The notes under the pieces: model-generated | Seen by the model: only the letters and a program-made list of their open reading frames with translations | Database searches by the model: none | What the model was told of the DNA's origin: nothing | DNA from: Mahella sp. | GTDB lineage: Bacteria; Bacillota; Clostridia; Mahellales; Mahellaceae | DNA length: 40,590 nucleotides | Direction of reading: 5' to 3' | Assembly: GCF_020054945.1 (NCBI RefSeq) | Contig: NZ_JAIHAU010000024.1 | Coordinates: forward strand, 1-40,590 | In this document: positions 1-7,556 of the stretch, one piece after another | Numbering within the stretch: position 1 is the first letter of the stretch | Layout of the letters: every line of letters begins with the position of its first letter | Program-made: the position numbers and the translations under genes

Positions 1-136
1 TGCAACCGCATGGTTAAAAGCCCGATGGGTAAGGGCGGTGCCATGCGGGCGTACTGACTGCCAACATTGGCGAGGAGAGACAATAACAATTGCGTTACCG
101 GCCCCGTAAGGGGCTCCGAAAGGAGAAAAAGAAAAG
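1..136 (+). ncRNA. omega-RNA of IscB element 1 (3' part only)
   Basis: This stretch directly precedes an iscB start codon, where IscB guide RNAs (omega-RNAs) are normally encoded. CCGCATGG (6-13) pairs perfectly with CCATGCGG (41-48) and encloses the loop motif GATGGGTA (24-31). AACATTGGCGA (63-73) follows. Two GNRA-capped hairpins end the region: GCCCC-GTAA-GGGGC (101-114) and TCC-GAAA-GGA (115-124). The same motifs occur before the second iscB, with the same 39-nt distance between GATGGGTA and AACATTGGCGA. The 5' part, including the guide, lies left of the window. The AGGAG that serves iscB (121-125) sits in the last hairpin. The family assignment is inference from position plus shared structure. 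Confidence 0.78.
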
Positions 137-1555
137 ATGGTATTCGTACTGGACAAACATAAGAAACCACTGATGCCATGCACAGAAAAAAGAGCGCGGC
201 TGCTCCTTACAAGAGGCCGTGCGGTGGTGCATAAGATGCAGCCGTTCACCATACGCCTAAAAGACAGGACAGTAGAAGAAAGCCAGATACAGCCGTTAAG
301 GCTCAAGCTTGACCCGGGCAGCAAAACAACCGGTGTAGCGGTTACTGAAGAAAACGATCCGGACTGCGGCAAAGCAATCTATTTAGCAGAAATACATCAC
401 AAACCAGGCATAAAGAAATCGCTAAAACAAAGACAGGCACAGCGCCGGAACAGACGCAGCCGAAAGACGCGATACCGCAAGGCGAGGTATAACAACCGGC
501 ATCCAAACAAATGCGCCTGCTGCGGCAACAACGCAAAACACGACAGCCGGTATTGCAGCAAATGCCATCTGCGCCGCGACAACGGGTACAGAGACCGATG
601 GCTGCCGCCATCATTGAACGCCCGCGTGGACCAGACCATGAGCATAATCAACAAACTGCGCAAAAGCATGCCGATAGCTGCCATATCAACAGAACACATC
701 AAATTTGATACGCAGCTTATGCAGAACCCGAACATTGAAGGGGCGGAGTATCAGCATGGCCAACTGGCAGGCTACGAAGCCAAAGAATACCTGTTGGAGA
801 AATGGGGCAGGAAATGCGTATACTGCGGCAAAGAAAACGTACCGTTGGAAGTAGAGCACATAATCCCAAAATCCAGAGGCGGGAGCAACAGGATAACCAA
901 CCTGACGCTGGCCTGCCACAAATGCAACCAGAAGAAGGGCGACATGACAGCAGAAGAATTCGGTTTTCCCGAAGTGCAGAAACAAGCCAAACAGCCGCTC
1001 AAAGACGCCGCCATGATGAACGCTACGCGCTGGGAGCTATACGACAGGCTGAAAGAAACGGGGTTGCCGGTTGAGTGCGGGAGCGGAGCAAGAACCAAGA
1101 TGCAGCGTCTAAGACACGGCTTGCCGAAAGAGCATTACTACGATGCCTGCTGCGTGGGTGTCAGCACGCCGCATAACCTCAAAATTAAGGCAGCATATGT
1201 GCTGGAATTCCATGCCAAAGGCAGAGGTACAAGGCAAAGGACACTTGCGGACAAAAACGGATTCCCAAGAGGCTATCTATCCAGAGATAAGACATTCTTC
1301 GGATTCCAAAACGGCGACTATATCAGAGCCGATGTCCCGAAAGGGAAATACAAAGGCGAATACACAGGATATATAGCCATAAGGAGGACGGGATACTTTG
1401 ATATACGCAGTGCCGCAGGCAAAAACCTAGCACAAGGCATACCTTATAAGTATTGTCATATTATACAAAGATACGATGGATACAAATACGAGAGGAGGCA
1501 AAGGCGCATTTCTCTCCACCCTGCGGAGGATGGAGTCTCCTGCGCCAATTTTTGA
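137..1555 (+). CDS. iscB: IscB RNA-guided HNH/RuvC endonuclease
   Basis: IscB proteins are the transposon-encoded ancestors of Cas9. They use an omega-RNA to cut matching DNA. This 472-residue protein has the full order: PLMP-type N-terminus (P11-P14), RuvC-I with D59 in LDPGSKTTG, an arginine-rich bridge helix (about 98-121), RuvC-II with E186, an HNH domain (C227/C230, E240-H241, N255, C260/C263) and RuvC-III H333-x-x-D336-A. All catalytic residues are present, so it looks active. An extra CxxC...CxxC zinc-ribbon-like segment (C126, C129, C140, C143) follows the bridge helix and is absent from the second IscB. The ATG is preceded by AGGAG at 121-125. The last ~18 residues are encoded by the right-end hairpin, and the TGA overlaps the next gene's ATG by one base. 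Confidence 0.93.
   Translation: MVFVLDKHKKPLMPCTEKRARLLLTRGRAVVHKMQPFTIRLKDRTVEESQIQPLRLKLDPGSKTTGVAVTEENDPDCGKAIYLAEIHHKPGIKKSLKQRQAQRRNRRSRKTRYRKARYNNRHPNKCACCGNNAKHDSRYCSKCHLRRDNGYRDRWLPPSLNARVDQTMSIINKLRKSMPIAAISTEHIKFDTQLMQNPNIEGAEYQHGQLAGYEAKEYLLEKWGRKCVYCGKENVPLEVEHIIPKSRGGSNRITNLTLACHKCNQKKGDMTAEEFGFPEVQKQAKQPLKDAAMMNATRWELYDRLKETGLPVECGSGARTKMQRLRHGLPKEHYYDACCVGVSTPHNLKIKAAYVLEFHAKGRGTRQRTLADKNGFPRGYLSRDKTFFGFQNGDYIRADVPKGKYKGEYTGYIAIRRTGYFDIRSAAGKNLAQGIPYKYCHIIQRYDGYKYERRQRRISLHPAEDGVSCANF
1503..1546 (+). repeat. Right-end hairpin of IscB element 1
   Basis: The outer stem GGCGC (1503-1507) pairs with GCGCC (1542-1546). An inner stem CTCCA/TGGAG (1514-1518 and 1531-1535) extends to CCT/AGG around a GCGG loop. 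The layout, including the CTCC flank and the TCT-CTG run before the closing arm, matches the right end of the second element at 7515-7556. Imperfect hairpins of this kind mark the ends of IS200/IS605-family elements. This one lies inside the 3' end of the iscB reading frame. Confidence 0.7.
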
Positions 1556-3390
1556 TGAATATAAATTGGAAAAAAGCATTCTGGCTTATGCTGGATGTTT
1601 TATTCATTAATCTGGGCATAATAGCGGCTTTTTGGGCACGATTCGGATGGCTGCAGGTAAGCGACGTGTATATAAACACATATGTGCGCGTGATGCCGGT
1701 GTATACCATCATAATGTTGGCTGTATTTTACGTTTTCGGATTGTATGATAGCCTATGGAAATATGCCAGCGTTGACGACATGGTATCCATAACTTTAGCT
1801 ACGGGATTGGGCACGGCGATAAATATGGCCGGCTTATATCTCATAACGATACGTTTTCCGCGCAGCATTTATCTTTTAAGCTGGCTATTTACACTGTTGA
1901 TGGTAGGCTCAAGCCGTTTGATATTCAGAGGTGTTGCATTTTACAGGCCCATATTGTCGCGGGAACCCAAACAGCAGAGCAAGGTGCTCATAGTGGGTGC
2001 CGGCGAGGCTGGAGCCATGGTTATAAAAGAGCTAAAAAAGCACCGCGAACTGGGAATGGTGCCGGTAGCCATAATAGATGACGACAGTAATAAACAGCAT
2101 GGCAGGCTGCATGGCGTTCCCGTATTGGGAAGACGCGAGGATATCGCGGAGATAGCAAAAGAGCTTCATATAGATCAGATCATAATAGCCATACCCTCGG
2201 CTAGCAGAGATGAACTGAGAGCCATATTGGATGAGTGTAAAAAGACAAGATGCCGTTTAAAAATAATGCCGGGCGTTTATGAGGTTATAAACGGTGATGT
2301 TACTATAAACCAGATACGCGATGTGAAGGTGGATGATTTACTGGGCAGAGCGCCTGTCGAGCTTGATGTGCAGTCCATAGCGGGTTATCTTACCGATGCC
2401 GTGGTATTGATAACCGGCGGAGGGGGTTCTATAGGCTCGGAGTTATGCCGGCAGATAGCCAGGTTTAATCCGAAGCAGCTGCTGATCTTTGATATATATG
2501 AAAATGGGGCTTATGATATTCAGAATGAGCTTAAAATACATTACCCATTGTTGGATTTAAAAGTGTTGATAGGCTCTATAAGGGATAGGGCCAGATTGGA
2601 TAGCGTATTTGAACAATATAAACCGGATGTGGTATTTCATGCAGCGGCTCATAAGCATGTACCACTTATGGAAGAAAACCCTACAGAAGCTATTAAAAAT
2701 AATGTGTTCGGCACATTAAATGTAGCTGAAATGGCTGATAAACACGGCGTTAAGCGATTTGTGCTCATATCCACCGATAAAGCCGTAAATCCTACCAACG
2801 TCATGGGCGCTACAAAACGCGTGGCTGAAATGCTGATACAGGCTATGGCCAAGCACAGCAATACCATATTTGCTGCGGTGCGGTTCGGGAATGTATTGGG
2901 CAGCAACGGCAGCGTGATACCGCTATTTAAAAGACAGATAGCGGAGGGAGGACCTGTTACGGTTACGCATCCCGATATAACGCGCTATTTCATGACCATA
3001 CCGGAGGCTGCGCAGCTCGTTATACAGGCAGGCGCTATGGCTCGCGGCGGAGAGATATTTGTACTGGATATGGGCCAGCCGGTAAAGATACTGGATTTAG
3101 CCCGTGACCTTATAAAGTTATCGGGACTGGAACCCGACAAGGACATAAAAATCGAATTTACCGGATTAAGGCCGGGAGAAAAGCTATATGAAGAACTGCT
3201 TATGGCGGAAGAGGGTTTGCAGGCCACGAAGCATAAAAAAATCTATATAGCTCAGCCGGCTGATTATGATATAAGGCTGTTGAAGGAAGAACTGGAAAAA
3301 CTGAGATTTATATTATTGGGCAATGGTGATGAAATAGTGGATTTTCTCGGCAAACTTGTTCCCACTTACAAAAGAGCGGCTAACAATTAG
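1555..3390 (+). CDS. Membrane NDP-sugar 4,6-dehydratase/epimerase, CapD/EpsC-WbpM type
   Basis: This enzyme family dehydrates UDP-N-acetyl sugars at the start of capsule or exopolysaccharide sugar synthesis. The 611-residue protein has about four N-terminal membrane segments (10-120), a first Rossmann domain (VLIVGAGEAG, 144-153), and a second extended SDR domain with GGGGSIG (288-294). The catalytic stretch STDKAVNPTNVMGATKR (406-422) carries Met where classic SDRs have Tyr, as is usual for the large CapD-like members, with Lys421. The ATG at 1555 begins the natural membrane N-terminus. An ATG 34 codons upstream would translate the mobile-element hairpin and is rejected. No good ribosome site precedes 1555. 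The start overlaps the iscB stop (TGATG), so translation may be coupled. An LCP gene follows after 29 bases. Confidence 0.9.
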   Translation: MNINWKKAFWLMLDVLFINLGIIAAFWARFGWLQVSDVYINTYVRVMPVYTIIMLAVFYVFGLYDSLWKYASVDDMVSITLATGLGTAINMAGLYLITIRFPRSIYLLSWLFTLLMVGSSRLIFRGVAFYRPILSREPKQQSKVLIVGAGEAGAMVIKELKKHRELGMVPVAIIDDDSNKQHGRLHGVPVLGRREDIAEIAKELHIDQIIIAIPSASRDELRAILDECKKTRCRLKIMPGVYEVINGDVTINQIRDVKVDDLLGRAPVELDVQSIAGYLTDAVVLITGGGGSIGSELCRQIARFNPKQLLIFDIYENGAYDIQNELKIHYPLLDLKVLIGSIRDRARLDSVFEQYKPDVVFHAAAHKHVPLMEENPTEAIKNNVFGTLNVAEMADKHGVKRFVLISTDKAVNPTNVMGATKRVAEMLIQAMAKHSNTIFAAVRFGNVLGSNGSVIPLFKRQIAEGGPVTVTHPDITRYFMTIPEAAQLVIQAGAMARGGEIFVLDMGQPVKILDLARDLIKLSGLEPDKDIKIEFTGLRPGEKLYEELLMAEEGLQATKHKKIYIAQPADYDIRLLKEELEKLRFILLGNGDEIVDFLGKLVPTYKRAANN

Positions 3391-3419
3391 ATAGGTTAAA
3401 CGGGGGAAGGTTTGGAAAC

Positions 3420-4838
3420 TTGAAAAAGAAGATTATAATATCGACGATAGCTATGGTGATTTTGCTGATAGGGGGCATGGCGGCAGGATTTTATTATGAG
3501 ATAAAAAACAACCCGCAGAATGTGTTTGAACAGCCGTCTAGTGAGGCATCCGGCATATTAGCGGCCCAAAATGAGCAGAACATCGGTACGGTGCAAATGC
3601 CGGCCGGAAAGATCAATATCGCATTGCTTGGATTTGACAAGAACGCCGGGCGTATGGAAGAATACGGCAATTCGTTCCGCACCGATACTATAATGGTATT
3701 TGCTATAGATTTCGATGCCAAGAAGATTGATGTGATATCTATTCCCAGAGATAGCTATGTGAAGATAGCGGGCAAAACGTATATGGATAAAATAAACTCG
3801 GCCTTTCTGCATGGCGGAGGCTTTGACGGCGACGGGTTCAATACCTCGCTCAATACCATAAGCTCTGTGTTGGGCAATGTGCCTGTAAATTATTATGTCG
3901 CTATGGACATGGATGTGGTAGTGTCGTTGGTAGATGCTATAGGAGGGGTCTATTACGACGTAGAAAATGATATCAAGAATAATGATGGACAAGTAATAAT
4001 AAAAGCAGGATATCAAAGGTTAACCGGAAAGGCTTTCTTATATTATGTGAGAGATCGTCATACTACGCCGGGCGGCGATATAGATCGCGTTAAACGTCAG
4101 CAAAAAATATTGATGGCATTGTTCGATCAGATGAAATCGCTCAAACAATTGGCTAACTTACCTGATATATATAACAGCTTTAAGGATAGAATGTATACTA
4201 ATTTGAACGTTACTCAAGTAGCGGCACTGGCCATGTTTGCATCCGATTTGGATTTAAATAACGTAAATACCTATCTGATGCCGGGCGATTATTTGGAGAT
4301 GAACGGGATAAGCTATTGGGGCATAGATGAAAATAAAAAAGTAGCCATGTTAAAGCAAATTTTCGGCATAGATGTTGAGCCGAACATGCGCTATGACGTA
4401 TACGTTATAAAAAGCCAGTACCAAAGTACCGTTAAAGAAAGTAATAATGTGTCCGATGATTCTGACAAGCCGCCAGTTGAGCAGCCGCCTCCGTCTGAAG
4501 AGGGACCTGCCGAAGAGCCATCGGAAGAGGGGCCTGCCGAAGAGCCGTCGGATGAGGGGCCTGTTGAGGAGCCGCAGGAGGGGCAGCCTCCGTCGGATGA
4601 TGGCGCTGTCGAGGAAGAGGAGTCTGTCGAGGAAGAGGAGTCTGTCGAGGAAGAGGAGTCTGCCGAGGAGCAGTCGGATGGGACGCAGCCGTCGGATGAG
4701 GGGCAGCCTCCGCCGGATAAGCAGCCGTCGTCGAATGAGGAACCTGTCCAGCCGCCGGCCAAGCAATCACTGCCGGATGATGGCCAAACCCTGTCTAAAT
4801 CGAATCTTTTCGCAATTGCAAGCACCAATCCCTTGTAG
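3420..4838 (+). CDS. LytR-CpsA-Psr (LCP) family wall-polymer ligase with acidic repeat tail
   Basis: LCP enzymes attach teichoic acids or capsule polymers to peptidoglycan on the outer face of the membrane. The start is TTG, with a G-rich GGGGGAAGG site nine bases upstream. There is one N-terminal membrane anchor (about 5-24), then an LCP domain (about 62-240) with the phosphate-binding arginine pattern: RTD at 87-89, PRDS at 109-112, RDR at 211-213 and R223. The region from about residue 345 to the end is a long Glu/Pro/Ser/Asp tail with DNA-level tandem repeats, probably a disordered wall-spanning spacer. The adjacent CapD-type gene supports a role in surface polysaccharide assembly. Domain identity is secure; the polymer is unknown. 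Confidence 0.9.
   Translation: MKKKIIISTIAMVILLIGGMAAGFYYEIKNNPQNVFEQPSSEASGILAAQNEQNIGTVQMPAGKINIALLGFDKNAGRMEEYGNSFRTDTIMVFAIDFDAKKIDVISIPRDSYVKIAGKTYMDKINSAFLHGGGFDGDGFNTSLNTISSVLGNVPVNYYVAMDMDVVVSLVDAIGGVYYDVENDIKNNDGQVIIKAGYQRLTGKAFLYYVRDRHTTPGGDIDRVKRQQKILMALFDQMKSLKQLANLPDIYNSFKDRMYTNLNVTQVAALAMFASDLDLNNVNTYLMPGDYLEMNGISYWGIDENKKVAMLKQIFGIDVEPNMRYDVYVIKSQYQSTVKESNNVSDDSDKPPVEQPPPSEEGPAEEPSEEGPAEEPSDEGPVEEPQEGQPPSDDGAVEEEESVEEEESVEEEESAEEQSDGTQPSDEGQPPPDKQPSSNEEPVQPPAKQSLPDDGQTLSKSNLFAIASTNPL
4608..4661 (+). repeat. Three 18-bp tandem repeats in the LCP tail
   Basis: Three exact copies of an 18-base unit (4608-4625, 4626-4643, 4644-4661) encode VEEEES three times, followed by a shortened variant. 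The flanks contain looser Glu-Pro repeats. Copy number could vary by slippage and would change tail length without shifting frame. Confidence 0.9.
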
Positions 4839-4844
4839 TATAAT
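4816..4844 (+). promoter_or_regulatory. Sigma-A promoter of the lacI-type gene
   Basis: TTGCAA (4816-4821) is followed by a 17-base spacer and a perfect TATAAT (4839-4844). The -10 begins directly after the TAG stop of the LCP gene (4836-4838), so the promoter lies in the LCP coding end. It should give the regulator gene at 4889 its own transcript. GAGGAG precedes that ATG. Confidence 0.72.
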
Positions 4845-4888
4845 AGCTGCTGTAATGCTTTACTGCTAATAAGCTTGAGGAGATAAAA

Positions 4889-5905
4889 ATGCCCACAATA
4901 AAGGACGTAGCAAGGCTGGCCGGCGTATCGACGGCTACCGTATCGAGGGTGCTTAACGGCGAGAAGGTAAAAGAAGAAAATCGCATGCGGGTGGAAGAAG
5001 CCGTCAAACAGCTGAACTATTCGACAAATACGCTGGCACGCGCATTAAAAACAAACAAAACGATGACAGTAGGCGTAATCGTACCCGATCTGTCCAATGT
5101 ATTTTTTACCACTATAGCCAAGGGTATAGAAAAAGCCCTGCATCCATATGGCTACAGCATTATGGTATGCGACAGCGATGAAAGCGTTGAAGGCGAGAGG
5201 GAGAAGATAGCCTTCCTTAAAGATAAGTTTGTAGACGGCATAATCATAATACCGGCAGGGGATCAACAGCCGGGGCTTAAACGCCTTCAAGATGACGGCA
5301 TCCCGATAGTGTTAGTGGATAGACTTATCGAAGATATACAGGCTGATGCTGTACTGGTCGATAATACAAACGGTGCCTATGATGCTGTTGAACACCTGAT
5401 AGTGAATGGTCACCGACGCATAGGACTTATAAGTGGTCCAAGGCATATATTTGTCGGCAAGGAACGTTTGATAGGATATGAAAGGGCTTATACCGATTAT
5501 CAGTTGAGCATCGATCCCGAAATCGTTAAATATGGTGATCTGCATATAGAAAGCGGATATAAATTGATGAATGAATTGCTGGATCTGCCTTCACCACCCA
5601 CGGCAATATTTGCAGCCAACTACTATATGTCGATAGGAGCAATAATGGCCGCCAACGAACGCCACATAAATATACCGGAAGAGCTCTCGTTTATAGGTTT
5701 CGACGATATAGAACTGACAAAAGTCATAAAGCCGCCGCTTACGGTTGTAGTTCAGCCTATGGATAAAATGGGGCAAGCAGCGGCGGAATTAATATATAAA
5801 AGAATGACAGGCGATGATAGCGGCCCGTTTCCTGCCATACTGCGCTTGAAAACCCAATTGATAAAAAGGGAATCGGTAAAAAAAGTCAACTACCCCTGCC
5901 TATAG
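4889..5905 (+). CDS. LacI-family transcriptional regulator
   Basis: The 338-residue protein has the LacI helix-turn-helix at residues 2-24 (TIKDVARLAGVSTATVSRVL), the hinge helix region with ARAL (about 49-56), and a periplasmic-binding-protein-like effector domain starting GVIVPDLSNVFF and ending in the usual ILRLKTQLIKRES. It probably binds a sugar and represses carbohydrate or polysaccharide genes. The ligand cannot be told from sequence. The start ATG has a good GAGGAG site. The stop codon lies in the loop of a 6-bp hairpin at the left end of IscB element 2, so the last few residues may be element-encoded. The Gfo/Idh operon beyond the element is a possible target. Confidence 0.9.
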   Translation: MPTIKDVARLAGVSTATVSRVLNGEKVKEENRMRVEEAVKQLNYSTNTLARALKTNKTMTVGVIVPDLSNVFFTTIAKGIEKALHPYGYSIMVCDSDESVEGEREKIAFLKDKFVDGIIIIPAGDQQPGLKRLQDDGIPIVLVDRLIEDIQADAVLVDNTNGAYDAVEHLIVNGHRRIGLISGPRHIFVGKERLIGYERAYTDYQLSIDPEIVKYGDLHIESGYKLMNELLDLPSPPTAIFAANYYMSIGAIMAANERHINIPEELSFIGFDDIELTKVIKPPLTVVVQPMDKMGQAAAELIYKRMTGDDSGPFPAILRLKTQLIKRESVKKVNYPCL

Positions 5906-5911
5906 AGGCAG
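5896..5911. repeat. Candidate left-end hairpin of IscB element 2
   Basis: CTGCCT (5896-5901) and AGGCAG (5906-5911) form a perfect 6-bp stem with the loop ATAG, which holds the lacI stop codon. IS200/IS605 elements carry a subterminal hairpin near each end, so this may be the left one. It could also be a weak terminator for lacI, although no T-run follows. Confidence 0.45.
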
Positions 5912-6192
5912 AGGCTTGGGACAGCGTGAGGCGGCAGCCTTACGTCCCCAGGCCCGGTTGATTAGCCTTAGCCCGTCGGGACCTTTTGAACGAACGGGCT
6001 ACGTTATGCCGGAATGGTTTCATTAACCAAATAGGCACTCTGGAGTACTCCACACGCTCCAGACACTGCGGCCGGCGATTAAACATCTCTGATGGGTAGG
6101 AGAAGTGTTTCCAGCGACAAACCCGGCATAACATTGGCGAAGTGGACATACCGCCGCAAGGCGGACTTATTTCCGAGAGGAGATCGAAAAAG
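5912..6192 (+). ncRNA. omega-RNA of IscB element 2
   Basis: This 281-nt region is dense with stems and ends at the iscB start. A long 5' hairpin pairs 5913-5922 with 5944-5954 and, inside it, GTGAGGC (5926-5932) with GCCTTAC (5937-5943). TAGCCCGT (5969-5976) pairs with ACGGGCTA (5994-6001). A 10-bp long-range stem GTTATGCCGG/CCGGCATAAC (6003-6012, 6123-6132) encloses hairpins TGGTT/AACCA (6015-6029) and CTGGAG/CTCCAG (6040-6062) and the loop GATGGGTA (6091-6098). After AACATTGGCGA (6130-6140) come two GNRA hairpins: CCGCC-GCAA-GGCGG (6151-6164) and TCC-GAGA-GGA (6172-6181). The guide should lie at the 5' end, drawn from the lacI 3' flank. The omega-RNA role is inferred from IscB biology. Confidence 0.82.
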
Positions 6193-7506
6193 ATGGTATA
6201 TGTACTTTCCAAAGACGGCACGCCCCTAATGCCGACCGAACGGTACGGCAAGGTTAGGCGCATGCTCAAAGACGGCAGAGCAAAGGTGGTCAAGGCCAAG
6301 CCCTTCACCATCCAGCTGACTTACCAAACAACGCACTACACTCAACCCGTAACCCTCGGCGTAGACGCCGGTTACGAAACAGTCGGCATCTCGGCTATAA
6401 GCGCTAAAAAAGAGCTGTTCTCCGCCGAGTGCACATTACTTAAAGGACAAGTAGAACGCAACAAAGAACGCGCTATGTACCGCCGGCAAAGGCGCAACCG
6501 CCTGCGTTACAGAAAACCCAGGTTCGACAACCGCAAGAAACCTGAAAGCTGGCTGGCCCCGAGCATCCAGCACAAGATGGACAGCCACTTGCGTTTAATC
6601 GCCATGGTGAAAAGGCTGCTGCCTATTACTGACACAGTGATTGAAGTAGCTAGCTTCGATATCCAGAAGATCAACAACCCCAACATTAAAGGGAAGGAAT
6701 ATCAGCAAGGCGAACAAAGCGGTTTCTGGAACCTGCGGGAATACATCCTGCACCGGGACAACCATCAATGCCAAAACCCGGACTGCAAAAACAAAGCAAA
6801 AGAGCAGGCGCTCCAGGTTCATCATATTGGCTTCTGGAAAGGCGACCGGACAGACCGGCCGGCCAACATGATCACGCTTTGCAGCAAATGTCACCGGTCG
6901 GAAAACCACAAGAAGGGCAAGTTCCTCTGGGGCTGGCAGCCAACACTAAAACAATTCAAAGCAGAAACCTTCATGACCATCGTCCGATGGGAACTGGTCG
7001 CCGCCTTGGACTGCAAGCATACCTACGGCTACCTGACCAAAACCCGCCGGATGGCATTAAGGCTAGAAAAAAGCCATGCCAACGATGCGTTCTGCATTGC
7101 AGGAGGCATTGATCAAACCCGGGCTATCCCATTTCATATCGAGCAGATCCGGCGGAATAACCGTAGTCTGCAGAAGTTTTATGACGCAAAATACATCGAC
7201 CTGCGCACCGGAGAAAAAACATCCGGCCAGGAACTAAACTGCGGCCGTCGTACACGGAACAAGGAGCACAACCAACCAAACCTGCGAATATACCGGAGTA
7301 AGAAGCTCTCCAAAGGAAGGGTAAGCGTCAGAAAGCAGAGGCATATATACCAGCCTGGTGACGCTGTGGTGTACAATGCCAGGAAGTGCACCGTGAAAGG
7401 CAGCCAAAACCATGGAGAATATGTGAAGCTGGCCGAAATTCCAACTCCTGTTCGGGCTGATACATTGCAGCTTCTGTACTATGGCAAAGGGTTGCTGGTT
7501 GTTTAA
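6193..7506 (+). CDS. iscB: IscB RNA-guided HNH/RuvC endonuclease
   Basis: The protein has 437 residues from the ATG at 6193, which has AGGAG ten bases upstream and matches the N-terminus of the first IscB. An in-frame ATG 17 codons upstream lies inside the omega-RNA stems and is rejected. Domains in order are PLMP (11-14), RuvC-I with D58 in LGVDAGYETVG, an Arg-rich bridge helix (97-114), RuvC-II with E151, HNH (C193/C198, H210-H211, N225, C230/C233) and RuvC-III H295-x-x-D298-A. All catalytic residues are kept. It lacks the zinc-ribbon insert of the first IscB. A basic C-terminal domain of about 110 residues probably contacts the target-adjacent motif and RNA. It should be an active RNA-guided nuclease. 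Confidence 0.94.
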   Translation: MVYVLSKDGTPLMPTERYGKVRRMLKDGRAKVVKAKPFTIQLTYQTTHYTQPVTLGVDAGYETVGISAISAKKELFSAECTLLKGQVERNKERAMYRRQRRNRLRYRKPRFDNRKKPESWLAPSIQHKMDSHLRLIAMVKRLLPITDTVIEVASFDIQKINNPNIKGKEYQQGEQSGFWNLREYILHRDNHQCQNPDCKNKAKEQALQVHHIGFWKGDRTDRPANMITLCSKCHRSENHKKGKFLWGWQPTLKQFKAETFMTIVRWELVAALDCKHTYGYLTKTRRMALRLEKSHANDAFCIAGGIDQTRAIPFHIEQIRRNNRSLQKFYDAKYIDLRTGEKTSGQELNCGRRTRNKEHNQPNLRIYRSKKLSKGRVSVRKQRHIYQPGDAVVYNARKCTVKGSQNHGEYVKLAEIPTPVRADTLQLLYYGKGLLVV

Positions 7507-7514
7507 AAAGATAT

Positions 7515-7556
7515 CGCCATTCATCTCCCGCCTTGAGAGTCGGGAGTCTTCTGGCG
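7515..7556 (+). repeat. Right-end hairpin of IscB element 2
   Basis: The outer stem CGCCA (7515-7519) pairs with TGGCG (7552-7556), and the inner stem CTCCCG (7525-7530) with CGGGAG (7541-7546). Spacing and flanking bases (ATTCAT before, TCTTC after the inner stem) parallel the right end of element 1. It begins nine bases after the iscB stop. Confidence 0.75.

Larger units (their letters stand above)
1..1550 (+). mobile_element. IscB element 1 (IS200/IS605-like, no TnpA), left end outside window
   Basis: The unit consists of the omega-RNA region, the iscB gene and a right-end hairpin at 1503-1546. The architecture matches the second element at about 5,896-7,560. No TnpA Y1 transposase is present, so movement would need a transposase supplied in trans. 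The right boundary is estimated just after the hairpin, a few bases before the downstream capD-like gene. The left boundary is not visible. Confidence 0.7.

Noticed and set aside
1453-1554. Longer start for the capD-like gene at 1453
   Set aside because: The extra 34 residues translate the IscB right-end hairpin and its flank in another frame, while the membrane N-terminus of the family begins at 1555.
4350-4830. Long minus-strand and alternate plus-strand frames opposite the LCP tail
   Set aside because: They are produced by the repetitive GAG/CCG-rich tail; their Ser- or Arg-only composition and lack of ribosome sites mark them as shadows.
6142-6192. Upstream ATG for IscB 2
   Set aside because: It lies inside the omega-RNA hairpins, and the protein from 6193 aligns with IscB 1 from its first residue.
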